A DNA stretch of 64,000 nt from Colwellia sp. TT2012 (lineage in GTDB: Bacteria; Pseudomonadota; Gammaproteobacteria; Enterobacterales; Alteromonadaceae), in the NCBI RefSeq assembly GCF_001440345.1, contig NZ_LJYX01000021.1:646406-710405 (forward strand). The letters run 5' to 3'. Under the pieces are notes generated by a model, which saw only the letters and a list, made by a program, of their open reading frames with translations, had not been told where the DNA came from and did no database searches. The position numbers were made by a program, and so were the translations under genes. Shown here one piece after another: positions 51,584 to 60,483 of this stretch (within the stretch, counting starts at the first letter, position 1; every line of letters begins with the position of its first letter).

Positions 51584-52702
51584 TTAAAAATTATAAGCCA
51601 GATGTTGATGAAATCTGACCATCAACTCGTCTTTACTCGGCTCTATTTCCAGCTCTACCGCCATCAATTTCATCGCTTGTTCTATTTGATTTAAAAAACG
51701 ACCAAAACCATATTCACTATTATTCTCAGGGGTCGCGACAAAAACGAATTGCACGCTATCAGTTAATTCCCCGGCATTCCACTTACTAATAATGCCACAA
51801 GGGCTTTGCTCAGGGTTGTAGCCCAACATTTGTAACTCGCCAACACGGGAAACGATCTCATGAATACTATACCTAATAATTGGCACTAAACCATTAGCAA
51901 TCATAGCACCATTATTCAAGTTATAGCGCTTTGCCGCCATAGTAAAGACGTCAGTTAAATAAGTGTACAAAGGGTTGTAAGGGTCTTGTGAGTTGCTATC
52001 AATTTCTACCTGCTGCAATAGTTTATTAGTTATATTTAAGGTGACCACGGCATAACTCATGGCACTGTGGTAAGTGGGCAATTGTACATCTTGACTGGCA
52101 TAACGTTTTTTAATTTCACGTAATTTATGTACTTGTGTTGTAGTACAGCCCTTATTTTTAGCAAATAAATCATAGGTAAGGTGCTGATGATCTCGAAGAC
52201 GCATGTCACTTTTATCTAGCTGAATCTTTTCGCAGAATTTTTGTACCACTTGACTCACTCGGCTATGGAATTTGGCGGCATTAACTCGAATGTCATTGCC
52301 TGTAGCCAAAAAAAGTAAGCAAACTTTCTTTGCTCTTTTACTACCATCAAAGAATGACTTTTTCAGGTGGTGACTTTCGGGATTGTAATAAAATATAATT
52401 TGTTGATTGGTTTGCCATTGATGTAATTCCTGGCTATAACGAACACGCGCTAATTTATCGTTGGCAATAAACTGACAATTATCGAACTCTACTTCATCGG
52501 TCAATTCAAAAAACAATGCCGATAATTGCTGATATAAATCAGAGTATGGCTGTGGTTTTAACTCGCTGTATTTTCCTGAAAACTGCTGTATTAGCTCATC
52601 GGTCAAACTAAATTCAGCTAAGATATATTGATTATCACGCACATTACCAGGTAAGTACGCTTTGTGAGCAGCACTTCGCTTTCTAATAATTGACATCCTC
52701 AT
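51584..52702 (-). CDS. Uncharacterised protein with two tandem repeats of a ~155-residue domain
   Basis: No named family recognised. The 372-residue protein consists of two related halves, about 26-181 and 217-372. Matching features are YILAEFSLTDELIQQF / YAVVTLNITNKLLQQV, PYSDLYQQL / PYNPLYTYL, FIANDKLARVRYS / MIANGLVPIIRYS, FYYNPES / LGYNPEQ, and the ends MRLRDHQHLTYDLF / LMVRFHQHLAYNF. There is no signal peptide or membrane segment, so it is probably cytoplasmic. The link (about 182-216) is basic. The start ATG at 52702 has a second ATG two codons in. It is transcribed alone. Confidence 0.75.
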   Translation of the reverse strand: MRMSIIRKRSAAHKAYLPGNVRDNQYILAEFSLTDELIQQFSGKYSELKPQPYSDLYQQLSALFFELTDEVEFDNCQFIANDKLARVRYSQELHQWQTNQQIIFYYNPESHHLKKSFFDGSKRAKKVCLLFLATGNDIRVNAAKFHSRVSQVVQKFCEKIQLDKSDMRLRDHQHLTYDLFAKNKGCTTTQVHKLREIKKRYASQDVQLPTYHSAMSYAVVTLNITNKLLQQVEIDSNSQDPYNPLYTYLTDVFTMAAKRYNLNNGAMIANGLVPIIRYSIHEIVSRVGELQMLGYNPEQSPCGIISKWNAGELTDSVQFVFVATPENNSEYGFGRFLNQIEQAMKLMAVELEIEPSKDELMVRFHQHLAYNF

Positions 52703-52791
52703 CCCTAATTTTATTAACGTGGTTACCTTTTAAGATAGGAGCAGTATAATGAGCGCCAATGAAGCTTTTGTGACTTAGATATGTCACTAAT

Positions 52792-53037
52792 ATGACACGC
52801 GCCAGAGAAGGAAGTATTTTGCTCAACGACCAACAAGCACTGATTGATGCCATTAATCAAACCATGCCCTTTGGCAAATATGCTGGCAGAAAGCTGTTAC
52901 AACTGCCGGAGCCTTATTTGGTTTGGTTCCATGGCAAGGGTTTTCCCGAAGGTAAATTAGGGCAACAATTAGCTTTAATGTATGAAGTAAAACTCAACGG
53001 GCTAGAAGCTATGCTGCAACCTTTATTAAAAAGTTAA
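52792..53037 (+). CDS. DUF3820 family protein
   Basis: A short protein (about 72-81 residues) with the DUF3820 core MPFGKYAGRKLLQLPEPYLVWFHGKGFP, followed by a helix (KLGQQLALMYEVKLNGLEAML). Similar domains occur at the C-terminus of exonuclease-like proteins and in proteins of uncertain role. Two starts are possible: the ATG at 52792, or a TTG at 52819 with a good AGAAGGAAG ribosome site eight bases upstream (MLNDQQALID). I favour the TTG but give the longer frame. It is divergent from the duplicated protein gene. Confidence 0.82.
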   Translation: MTRAREGSILLNDQQALIDAINQTMPFGKYAGRKLLQLPEPYLVWFHGKGFPEGKLGQQLALMYEVKLNGLEAMLQPLLKS

Positions 53038-53069
53038 TACTTGGCTAAATCTTGCCAAAACGAGCTAAG

Positions 53070-53091
53070 CCCCGAACTTAAACATTCGGGG
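53070..53091. other. Hairpin between convergent DUF3820 and hemN genes
   Basis: CCCCGAA / TTCGGGG stem with an 8-base loop lies between the two stop codons. It lacks a T-run on either strand, so it may be a weak or Rho-assisted terminator. Confidence 0.5.
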
Positions 53092-53127
53092 TCATTACCT
53101 TTAACAAGCTAATCACGACCCAGTAGA

Positions 53128-54498
53128 TTAAATTACCCGCGAGAAACGTTGTTGATTAATATGCTTTTTCATATAGGCATCAAAGCTCATACAAATAATA
53201 CGAATTAATAAGCGTGCTTGTGGTGCTACTTTAATATAGTTTTGCTTGTTTTCGAGCAAACCATCATCAATAAAGGTATTTAATAGCGTCAAGTCTTCAG
53301 CAAAGTATTCATCAAAGTTAATGTTATATTTTTCATTAATGACTTGTTTATCTAGATACAGGTTACACATTAATTCACCAATAACCTCACCACGCAAAAT
53401 ATCATCGTCCGACAAACTTATACCTTTTATGTGTGCATGCTGCCTTTGTGTAATCGCTTGATAATACTCTTTCAAATCTTTAATATTTTGGCTAAAGCAA
53501 TTACCAATAGCGCTAATTGCTGACACCCCTAAACCTAATAGATCACAGCCACCCTTGGTGGTATAGCCTTGGAAATTACGATGCAATGTACCATTATTTT
53601 GCGCGAGTGATAATTCGTCATTTGGCTTGGCAAAATGGTCCATACCAATAAAGTCGTAACCAAAACCACAGAGTTTCTCAATAGCCAACTTCATTAAGGA
53701 AAATTTTGCTTGCGTATTAGGTAGCCATTCATCACGAAATTTACGCTGTGCAGCAAAACGACTAGGTAAATGAGCATAGCTAAACAATGAAATACGATCC
53801 ACATCCCATTCATGTGCTGTCACTAAGGTTTTTTCAAAATTCACTAGCGTTTGATGTGGTAAGCCATAAATAAGATCGATATTAATAGATTTAAAGCCAA
53901 CCGCTTTGGCATGCTTAATAAAGCCACCAATAAACTCAGTTGACTGTACGCGGTTAATGGCTTGTTGAACCTTTAAATCAAGATCTTGCACGCCTAAGCT
54001 TAAGCGATTAAAACCTAAGGCATATAAGTGATCGGCTAAGTCCATTTCAATTTCACGAGGATCAATTTCAATACTCATTTCTAAATCAGCAGAAAAATCG
54101 AATTTTTCTTTAAGTAAACTGACCAATTGTGTTATTTGTGGCTGGGTTAAAAAGCTTGGTGTTCCACCACCCCAATGTAACTGTTTAACTTTATAGTCTT
54201 TAAATAATGGCGCTTGCAAGGCGATTTCTTGTGCTAAATATTCTAGGTAAGTATCCGCTTTATCACGATGGCGAGTGACCACTTTATTACAACCACAGTA
54301 GTAGCAAAGTGTATGGCAGAAGGGGATATGTACATACAATGACAATTCACGGCTTGGTGAGTTTGCTATCGCCTGAATAAAGTCGTCATGATTAAAATCA
54401 TTATGGAACTCTAACGCCGTTGGGTAAGAAGTGTATCTTGGTCCACTGGTGTTATATTTATTTAATAGCTTCTTATCGAAAATTTGACTTACTTGCAT
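53128..54498 (-). CDS. hemN: Oxygen-independent coproporphyrinogen III oxidase
   Basis: A 456-residue radical-SAM enzyme (E. coli HemN is 457). The [4Fe-4S] motif is CHTLCYYCGC (Cys61, Cys65, Cys68), preceded by SLYVHIPF. GGGTPSFL, SIEIDPREI and NRLSLGVQDL follow, then the HemN C-terminal domain. It makes protoporphyrinogen IX from coproporphyrinogen III without oxygen. A near-FNR site lies about 60 bases upstream of the start, consistent with anaerobic control. The gene ends the minus-strand group with DUF2489 and yihI. Confidence 0.97.
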   Translation of the reverse strand: MQVSQIFDKKLLNKYNTSGPRYTSYPTALEFHNDFNHDDFIQAIANSPSRELSLYVHIPFCHTLCYYCGCNKVVTRHRDKADTYLEYLAQEIALQAPLFKDYKVKQLHWGGGTPSFLTQPQITQLVSLLKEKFDFSADLEMSIEIDPREIEMDLADHLYALGFNRLSLGVQDLDLKVQQAINRVQSTEFIGGFIKHAKAVGFKSINIDLIYGLPHQTLVNFEKTLVTAHEWDVDRISLFSYAHLPSRFAAQRKFRDEWLPNTQAKFSLMKLAIEKLCGFGYDFIGMDHFAKPNDELSLAQNNGTLHRNFQGYTTKGGCDLLGLGVSAISAIGNCFSQNIKDLKEYYQAITQRQHAHIKGISLSDDDILRGEVIGELMCNLYLDKQVINEKYNINFDEYFAEDLTLLNTFIDDGLLENKQNYIKVAPQARLLIRIICMSFDAYMKKHINQQRFSRVI

Positions 54499-54559
54499 GT
54501 TCTCTTACCCTGTTATTTAGTTAACGAAAACATTATAGCCAGTTGAGAAATAGGGAGTG

Positions 54560-54573
54560 TTGATCAAGCGCAA
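54560..54573 (-). promoter_or_regulatory. Possible FNR/EtrA site upstream of hemN
   Basis: On the minus strand TTGCG-CTTG-ATCAA has one perfect half (ATCAA) and one half with two mismatches to the consensus TTGAT-N4-ATCAA. Its place upstream of an anaerobic gene supports it. Confidence 0.45.
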
Positions 54574-54639
54574 TAATTGCACTAATAAGACCAACAGCAG
54601 GCAGTTACCGCTATTGGCGCAAATATTAAAAGGGGAGAA

Positions 54640-55128
54640 CTAAGCAGCTAAGCGAGTAAGCTGCTCTGAGGTGAACTGATGCAGCACATCTAAGTCTGCG
54701 ACGACTTTATCATGCATTTCATTTAAAGCCTTCATGCGTTGATAATCTTCCCGCATGCGCTCTTTTTTTGTTAAGGCTTTACGTGCATCACGTATGGCAA
54801 AGCCTTTAATTTCCTCATAAAGAGTATAAATCCCAGGAAACTTGCTCGTTACTTCAGTCACTGTTTTTAAGGATGATAACAGTACCGATAAGCGCCAGCA
54901 GCCTTCATCAAATTCACATTGCTCTTGCTGCATAGCGCGAGTAATTAATAACACACTATCAAAAATTTTCCTGTCGTGCTTATTTAAGGCTTGTTGCTGT
55001 TTTATTTTAGCTTGAGCTTGTTGCTGCTTTAGCTGTGCTACTTGTTTTAACAGCTTGCCCGCATAAAAGGCTAAAGCTAAAACAATTACCACAGCAAGCA
55101 ACAAAGCATAAAGCCATAAATCACTCAT
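54640..55128 (-). CDS. DUF2489 domain-containing membrane protein
   Basis: A 162-residue protein with one N-terminal membrane helix (about 4-24, LWLYALLLAVVIVLALAFYAGKL), a glutamine/lysine-rich coiled coil (about 28-55), and a helical cytoplasmic domain (YTLYEEIKGFAIRDARKALTKKERM). This is the DUF2489 pattern, often placed between yihI and hemN in related genomes. Function is unknown. It begins five bases after the yihI stop, so the two are cotranscribed. Confidence 0.85.
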   Translation of the reverse strand: MSDLWLYALLLAVVIVLALAFYAGKLLKQVAQLKQQQAQAKIKQQQALNKHDRKIFDSVLLITRAMQQEQCEFDEGCWRLSVLLSSLKTVTEVTSKFPGIYTLYEEIKGFAIRDARKALTKKERMREDYQRMKALNEMHDKVVADLDVLHQFTSEQLTRLAA

Positions 55129-55133
55129 TAAAA

Positions 55134-55751
55134 CTAATCTTTATCTTTAAAATCGGAAAAATCAGGGTTATCTAACTTATCCCATAACTCTTCTTCACTG
55201 CCATTGTCTTTACTAATCGCTTCATCTTCATCATCATCTTCATCAAGACCTAACTCAGTCGATAAAGCTTGATGACGCGCCATCATGTCATTGTAGTAAT
55301 TAACTTCTTGCTCAGTTAAGGCAATATCATCTTCCTGCTTAGCTAAAATACTTTGCAATGCTTCATCTTGCTCAATGGCATCAAGCTCTTCTTCTGCAGA
55401 CAGTTCATTGTTCACAGGGAGTTCACTCTCCGCATTTTCAATATAACGAATACTAGCGATACCTGCTGACTTCTGGCTTTTTTGTTGCATTTTTACTTGT
55501 TTTGTTTTTTCTTCTTTTGCGACAATTTTCCCCAAAGCAATAGGGGTTTTATTCCCTAAACGGGGGTCTTTATTAGCCCCTTGCTGATTGCTATTTGTTT
55601 TTTCTTGCACAGCTTCTTTTTGGCGATTACCCGCTGGTTTACCCGTGGTTTTACGAGTACGCTTTTCAACTTTAGCTAATTCTTGCTTACTTAACTTAGG
55701 TTTAGCTGTCGGTGCTCCACCTGGTTTTCTTGATTTTTTTGAACGAGACAT
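55134..55751 (-). CDS. yihI: Der GTPase-activating protein YihI
   Basis: A 205-residue highly charged protein: a basic, low-complexity N-terminus (MSRSKKSRKPGGAP) and an acidic C-terminus (LGLDEDDDEDEAIS), with the conserved DALEQDEAL-type helix represented by LDAIEQDEALQSILAKQ. E. coli YihI (169 residues) stimulates the Der GTPase and so tempers ribosome assembly. The longer C-terminal acidic tail here is the main difference. The gene heads the small operon with DUF2489. Confidence 0.9.
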   Translation of the reverse strand: MSRSKKSRKPGGAPTAKPKLSKQELAKVEKRTRKTTGKPAGNRQKEAVQEKTNSNQQGANKDPRLGNKTPIALGKIVAKEEKTKQVKMQQKSQKSAGIASIRYIENAESELPVNNELSAEEELDAIEQDEALQSILAKQEDDIALTEQEVNYYNDMMARHQALSTELGLDEDDDEDEAISKDNGSEEELWDKLDNPDFSDFKDKD

Positions 55752-55834
55752 AGATACAATTACTTTTTTACCAATAATGCGGGCTATTTTACGTCATTAA
55801 TGGCCGAAAAACCTTAAAAAGTAGAAAAAAGACC

Positions 55835-55863
55835 CAAAAAAAGCGCCAATAGGCGCTTTTTTT
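55835..55863 (-). terminator. Terminator of the small gene at 55872
   Basis: AAGCGCC / GGCGCTT stem with flanking A- and T-runs. On the minus strand it directly follows the stop of the 55872-56135 gene, and it could act on both strands. Confidence 0.85.
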
Positions 55864-55871
55864 CTGTATCG

Positions 55872-56135
55872 CTAGCTTACATGACGAATTTGGATATTGG
55901 GGTGAGTATTGATTTCTCCCCCTTTAGAGATAACCGCAATATTTTCATTACAAGTTAACACGGCAATATGCTTATCATGCAAATCTCTAATAAAGTTAAG
56001 TTGATAACCAAATTGCGTTAAGCTGCTGGCAGCGAATTTTTGTGCCAGAGTTAATTCTTCCCAGAGATCATCGGCATCACTCGGCATGTTTTGCCGTCGT
56101 TCCAACAAATCTTCTCTTCGCATTGCTACAGCCAT
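55872..56135 (-). CDS. Small conserved-looking hypothetical protein
   Basis: A protein of about 87 residues beginning MAVAMRREDLLERRQ. A strong ribosome site GAGGAAA precedes this ATG (56135), which is preferred over the longer frame to 56156. The first half is charged and helical (SDADDLWEELTLAQKFAASSL). The second half alternates strands (LNFIRDLHDKHIAVLTCNENIAVISKGGEI). There is no signal or membrane segment. I do not recognise a named family. The good ribosome site and terminator support expression. Confidence 0.7.
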   Translation of the reverse strand: MAVAMRREDLLERRQNMPSDADDLWEELTLAQKFAASSLTQFGYQLNFIRDLHDKHIAVLTCNENIAVISKGGEINTHPNIQIRHVS

Positions 56136-56320
56136 AATTTCCTCTTCCCAATCCAATTATTATTTAATTAATATTTTGTTATGAGTATTTCTGTTATTTG
56201 TATTATTATTATTTTGCACAAAACTTAACCTACTTTGCATGTGACATCAATAATGATTACACTAAACACCTTAAATTAATTGCTGTTTAGGCAAATAGCC
56301 TTTGAAATGTAAGGTAAAAA

Positions 56321-57178
56321 ATGTCACGTGTATTAGACGAATTATCGGCGTTATTAAAATTAGAAGTGATTGAGCAAGGCATCTATCGCGGACAGAGCCA
56401 AGATTTAGGTTATAAGGCACTCTTTGGTGGTCAAGTCATGGGCCAAGCCCTTTCTGCCGCTCAAGAGACCATTGCCGCTAACCGCTTTGTTCATTCGCTG
56501 CATTCATATTTTTTACGTCCTGGCGATGCAAGTATGCCGGTAGTTTATCAAGTAGAAGTTATTCGTGACGGCGCTAGTTTTAGCACCCGCCGTGTGCAAG
56601 CGGTGCAAAATGGTAAAACCATCTTTTATATGACCGCCTCTTTTCAACATAGCGAAACGGGCTTTGACCATCAAGATACCATGCCAGATGTTACCCCTCC
56701 TGAAGATTTGTCATCCTTTACCGATTATATAAAAGCGAATCAGCAGTACATCCCTGAAGCACTGCGCGAAAAATTTTTAGCCGAAAAGCCTATCGATGTT
56801 CGTCCCGTGCAACAATATAACTGGTTACAACCAAAGCCAACCAATTCGGCCAGCCAAATGTGGATCAAGGCCAACGGTGATTTACCTGATGATCGAGGCA
56901 TACATACTTATATGTTGGCTTACACCTCAGATTTTCACTTCTTACCGACTGCGCTATTGCCTCATGGGGCAAGTCATTGGCAGCCAAACTTCCAAATAGC
57001 CACCATAGATCACGCTATGTGGTTCCATCGTCCATTTCGTTTCGATGATTGGTTGCTTTATTGTATGGACAGTCCGTCAGCGAGTAATGGCCGAGGACTA
57101 GTTCGAGGACAAATCTATAATCGTCAGGGTGCATTAGTCGCTTCAACCATGCAAGAAGGTGTGATCAGACAGCGGTAG
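56321..57178 (+). CDS. tesB: Acyl-CoA thioesterase II
   Basis: A 285-residue double-hotdog thioesterase (E. coli TesB is 286). The N-terminal hotdog has GQVMGQALSAA and the central HSLHSYFLRPGD. The C-terminal hotdog has TSDFHFLPTALLPHG, with the catalytic-type Asp in the ATIDHAMWFHRPF segment. It hydrolyses medium- and long-chain acyl-CoA. The ATG follows AAGGTAA. It is transcribed alone; its stop codon touches a copy of repeat family 2. Confidence 0.95.
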   Translation: MSRVLDELSALLKLEVIEQGIYRGQSQDLGYKALFGGQVMGQALSAAQETIAANRFVHSLHSYFLRPGDASMPVVYQVEVIRDGASFSTRRVQAVQNGKTIFYMTASFQHSETGFDHQDTMPDVTPPEDLSSFTDYIKANQQYIPEALREKFLAEKPIDVRPVQQYNWLQPKPTNSASQMWIKANGDLPDDRGIHTYMLAYTSDFHFLPTALLPHGASHWQPNFQIATIDHAMWFHRPFRFDDWLLYCMDSPSASNGRGLVRGQIYNRQGALVASTMQEGVIRQR

Positions 57179-57182
57179 GGTT

Positions 57183-57328
57183 TATGGCTCTGTTGTAGTT
57201 AAGTATTGCTGAATAAACAAGCTAGACGCGTGAACCCATCAATGGGGCTCTACACAAGCATCAGGATAATATGCTTCCAGCATTATCTAATAAAGTACAT
57301 CCTGTACCGTCATGCTGGTGAAGCGCGC
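57183..57328 (-). repeat. Dispersed repeat family 2, copy B (146 bp)
   Basis: The reverse complement of this stretch aligns with 30475-30618. It fills the space between tesB and the Mpo1-like gene and overlaps the last six codons and stop of the latter. Its core (GACGGTACAGGATGTAC... ATCCTGA) also matches an inner part of MITE copy 1. Confidence 0.82.
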
Positions 57329-57867
57329 TTTTGCTTTGCTAAGGCTTTGCGTTTTTCAATTGCTAATGAAGTAATATCTGCTTTTAATACTGGCTCTAAA
57401 CCAAGCATAAAATACACTTCAGCCATTAAAAATAATGGTCCAATAAGAATCTGGCTCAAGTCATCAATAAAAGCCGGTTTCGCTTTTTCATAATGATGAC
57501 CCAAAAATTGAATAAGCCAACCAACAACAAACAAACCAATGGCAATATAAAATACCCCCTCAACGCCACTAAATAATTGCGCAATAAACAAGTTAACTAA
57601 AATATACAGCAACATGCCCAAGGCTAATAAACGATGTAAAGCCAGATAGTAAATCGCTATTACGGTAAAAATCACCATAGCTAAAGTAAAGTGTAGGGTG
57701 AACGGCGTACTCAAGATATCATTGATAATTATTTCAAAGCGAATGGTATCCAGCATCAAGGTGACTGCCAACACAATTAAAGGTACACCAATAAAATGGG
57801 TGTTAATATTTTTTTGATTTAAATGGACACTTTTATATCGTGCTAATTGCTCTTCTATTGATTTCAT
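57310..57867 (-). CDS. Mpo1-like (DUF962) membrane protein
   Basis: A 185-residue protein with the DUF962/Mpo1 start KSIEEQLARYKSVHLNQKNINTHFIGVPLIVLAV, a conserved GHHYEKAKPAF segment and four hydrophobic helices. Yeast Mpo1 is an Fe(II)-dependent dioxygenase acting on 2-hydroxypalmitate; the histidines in HLNQKNINTHF and HHYE fit metal ligands. The bacterial substrate is not known. The C-terminus (KRASPA) and the stop codon are supplied by repeat family 2, copy B, so the original end may have been altered. Confidence 0.85.
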   Translation of the reverse strand: MKSIEEQLARYKSVHLNQKNINTHFIGVPLIVLAVTLMLDTIRFEIIINDILSTPFTLHFTLAMVIFTVIAIYYLALHRLLALGMLLYILVNLFIAQLFSGVEGVFYIAIGLFVVGWLIQFLGHHYEKAKPAFIDDLSQILIGPLFLMAEVYFMLGLEPVLKADITSLAIEKRKALAKQKRASPA

Positions 57868-57892
57868 CTTTCATTCTATTGTATGAATTGTT

Positions 57893-59164
57893 TTATGCGT
57901 TTTTTTGCCAATCATAACCACTTGGGTGCTGGAAAATACGTAAATCAAATTGTGGTGCAATGGCAAAAAGATGATCAAAAATATCGGCTTGGATAGCCTC
58001 ATATTCAGGCCAATTAGTGGTATTAGCAAAACAGTATATTTCTAAAGGTAGTCCCGTTTGTGTGGCAGCAAGCTGTCTGACCATACAGGTTAGATCATCA
58101 CGGATAAAACTATTTTGCTGTAAGTACTTGGTGATATAAGCGCGAAAAGTACCGATGTTGGTCAACTGCCGATTATTGAGTGCACTCAACGATTGCGCGA
58201 TTTCATCACTATTACTCTCTTGTTCACTATTATTATCTTGCTCATTTTTCGCGAGTTCTTGCTTTTTATCACTGAGATAACTCTGTAATAAGTGGGCATT
58301 AGTCAGCTTATTTATTTGTGCTGCGCTATAAAAACCAATACTGCCAATATCAATAATAATCGTGCGCTTAATACGGCGCCCGCCAGTGTTATACATATTA
58401 CGCCAGTTCTTGAAAGAGTCACTAATCAAGGCGTAAGTTGGTACCGTGGTAATGGTTTTATCAAAATTCTCTATTTTAACCGTACTTAAACCAATTTCTA
58501 TGACATCACCATCGGCGCCATATTTAGGTAATTCAATCCAATCACCGGCAACCACCATGCGGTTCGCTGATATTTGAATACTGGCCACCAAACCTTTAAT
58601 GGTATCTTGAAAAACCAACAATAAAACCGCGGTTAAAGCCCCTAAGCCACTGAGTAAATAAACCGGTGAACGGTTTATAATAAGCGAAAGAATGACAATA
58701 GCTGTCACTAAATATAAGGCTAATTTGATGATTTGAATAATAGCACTTAACGGTAAAAAACGTTGTTTGGCACTTTCTTGATATATGTTTTTACTGACAT
58801 TTAGCAAGGCGCTAATACAACGAGATATTTGAAAGGTAAGCAGTACCTTACTAAATAGCATCAGTAAGGTACTAGCGACACTGCTAGTGCCTATAATAAA
58901 GGGGGTTAAAAAAAGGACTAGCACTAACGGCAACAGCATGGCCATTCGACTCAGTACACCATGCTCCATCAAGGTGTCATCCCAAGTATTTTTACTGTTA
59001 ATAATGACCTTGTTTATCAAAGCTAATACTTGATGTTTCGCCAGGTAATAACTTAGCGCAGCAAGCAAAAAGATTAAGCATATACCTAGGCTGGTTGCGC
59101 CACTGGCTAAATATTTAGCGCTAAAGCCTTGCTCACTTAACCAAATACTGATCAGTTCATTCAT
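57893..59164 (-). CDS. MscS-family mechanosensitive ion channel
   Basis: A 423-residue protein with about five membrane helices followed by the MscS core. The pore helix and beta domain are recognised by LLSGLGALTAVLLLVFQDTIKGLVASIQISANRMVVAGDWIE and the following cytoplasmic strands (IEIGLSTVKIENFDKTITTVPT, cited in part). A charged insertion of about 35 residues (near 305-340, KNEQDNNSEQESNSDE) lies in the cytoplasmic part. It resembles the YbdG/MscM branch rather than small MscS. It would open under membrane tension to release solutes. It lies 25 bases before the Mpo1-like gene, so they may share a transcript. Confidence 0.9.
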   Translation of the reverse strand: MNELISIWLSEQGFSAKYLASGATSLGICLIFLLAALSYYLAKHQVLALINKVIINSKNTWDDTLMEHGVLSRMAMLLPLVLVLFLTPFIIGTSSVASTLLMLFSKVLLTFQISRCISALLNVSKNIYQESAKQRFLPLSAIIQIIKLALYLVTAIVILSLIINRSPVYLLSGLGALTAVLLLVFQDTIKGLVASIQISANRMVVAGDWIELPKYGADGDVIEIGLSTVKIENFDKTITTVPTYALISDSFKNWRNMYNTGGRRIKRTIIIDIGSIGFYSAAQINKLTNAHLLQSYLSDKKQELAKNEQDNNSEQESNSDEIAQSLSALNNRQLTNIGTFRAYITKYLQQNSFIRDDLTCMVRQLAATQTGLPLEIYCFANTTNWPEYEAIQADIFDHLFAIAPQFDLRIFQHPSGYDWQKNA

Positions 59165-59234
59165 ACAGGTTTCCGGTCATAGTCTGGCTAAGTGAATTAC
59201 TCGCTGGCAGCAAGCGCTAAGTGTTATTAAATAG

Positions 59235-60134
59235 TTAATCGTTATACTGCTGGCTAATTTTTTCAAGACGAGCATCTTTCTCATGCCAAAATTGAGTTAA
59301 CCACTTTTGAAAAGCAATTTTATCATTACGATCTGAAAAGTCGATATGCCCTAATGCACTACGAATATCCAAAACATGTACTTCAATATGCACCCTTTCT
59401 ACTTGCCCGCAGACAAAATCACTAAAATTAGGGATGCCGTCAGGGTAATAAATAGTAACATCAACAATTTTAGTTAAATGCTCGCCCATGGCATCCAATA
59501 CAAAAGAGATACCACCTGATTTAGGTTTCAGTAAATATTTAAAGGGTGAACCTTGCTTATCATGCTTATTCTCAGTGAAGCGAGTACCTTCAATAAAGTT
59601 CATCACACTAACAGGTTTGTGTTTAAACTTAGCACAGGCTTTTCTGGTCGTTGCTAAATCTTTACCACGTAAATGAGGGTTCTTCTTTAAAAAAGCTTGG
59701 CTATAGCGCTTCAAAAAAGGAAAATCAAGTGCCCACCAAGCTAAGCCCAATATTGGTACGTAAATAAGTTCTCTTTTTAAGAAAAATTTCAAAAATGGAA
59801 TCTGGCCATGTAAAGCCCGTTGTAAAACGACAATATCAACCCAGCTTTGATGGTTTGCTAACACCAAATACCAGTCCTTAATTTTAAGTTCTTCTAATCC
59901 AGTTATCACTATGGTGGTTTTAGTGAATACTTTTTGAATTACACTATTTGTCGCTACCCAATTACTTGCCATCATGTCGAGTAAGTAACTAAAAAACTGT
60001 TTAGAAAAACGCAATGGTATTAATGCTTTAAACAATGAAAACACTAAAATAGGCAAGAGCCAAAATATAGTATTAAATATATAGAGGGAAAAAGATAAAA
60101 AACCGATCAATTTTGCGGGTAAAAAATTTAGCAT
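59235..60134 (-). CDS. 1-acyl-sn-glycerol-3-phosphate acyltransferase-like protein (YihG family)
   Basis: A 299-residue PlsC-type acyltransferase with an N-terminal membrane segment (about 5-40). The catalytic motif is NHQSWVDIVVLQ (HX4D), followed by FLKRELIYVPILGLAWW and EGTRFTENK. These give the YihG/PlsC order. Such enzymes acylate lysophospholipids. The gene is transcribed alone and is preceded by an AT-rich promoter region toward proB. Confidence 0.88.
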   Translation of the reverse strand: MLNFLPAKLIGFLSFSLYIFNTIFWLLPILVFSLFKALIPLRFSKQFFSYLLDMMASNWVATNSVIQKVFTKTTIVITGLEELKIKDWYLVLANHQSWVDIVVLQRALHGQIPFLKFFLKRELIYVPILGLAWWALDFPFLKRYSQAFLKKNPHLRGKDLATTRKACAKFKHKPVSVMNFIEGTRFTENKHDKQGSPFKYLLKPKSGGISFVLDAMGEHLTKIVDVTIYYPDGIPNFSDFVCGQVERVHIEVHVLDIRSALGHIDFSDRNDKIAFQKWLTQFWHEKDARLEKISQQYND

Positions 60135-60483
60135 ATCTTAATAATTACTAATAATAGATAAGTCACACGGATTGCGTTATTTAATCATGATTTAGCTATA
60201 AATTATATTTTTTTATTCTCACATCTTAAGGCAATTCATTTTAATATAACGCTATCAGTATAAATCACGCATGGGTGAAAAATGATCGCTTTTTTTTTAT
60301 CGGCCTTTCTTTGCGCTTTTTTGGTTAAAATAAAGGGATAAAATGCATGTTTACCTGCATATACGTTATTAAACAGCTAAAAACATACTTTTCACACTTT
60401 CAACTTTGCCTAATCACCGTTAATAATTGAGTTTTTACTCAGTTTACAGCATACTCAAATAATCAGCAAAAACAGGAGATAAA
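60135..60483. other. Divergent promoter region between the acyltransferase gene and proB
   Basis: About 350 AT-rich bases with no gene. It contains T-runs near 60289-60298 and 60318-60324 and a small inverted repeat ATGCA...TGCAT at about 60342-60359. I could not assign a regulator site. Confidence 0.45.

Noticed and set aside
60342..60359. Possible ArgR-like or other operator upstream of proB
   Set aside because: The inverted repeat has only 5-base arms and does not match a known consensus.
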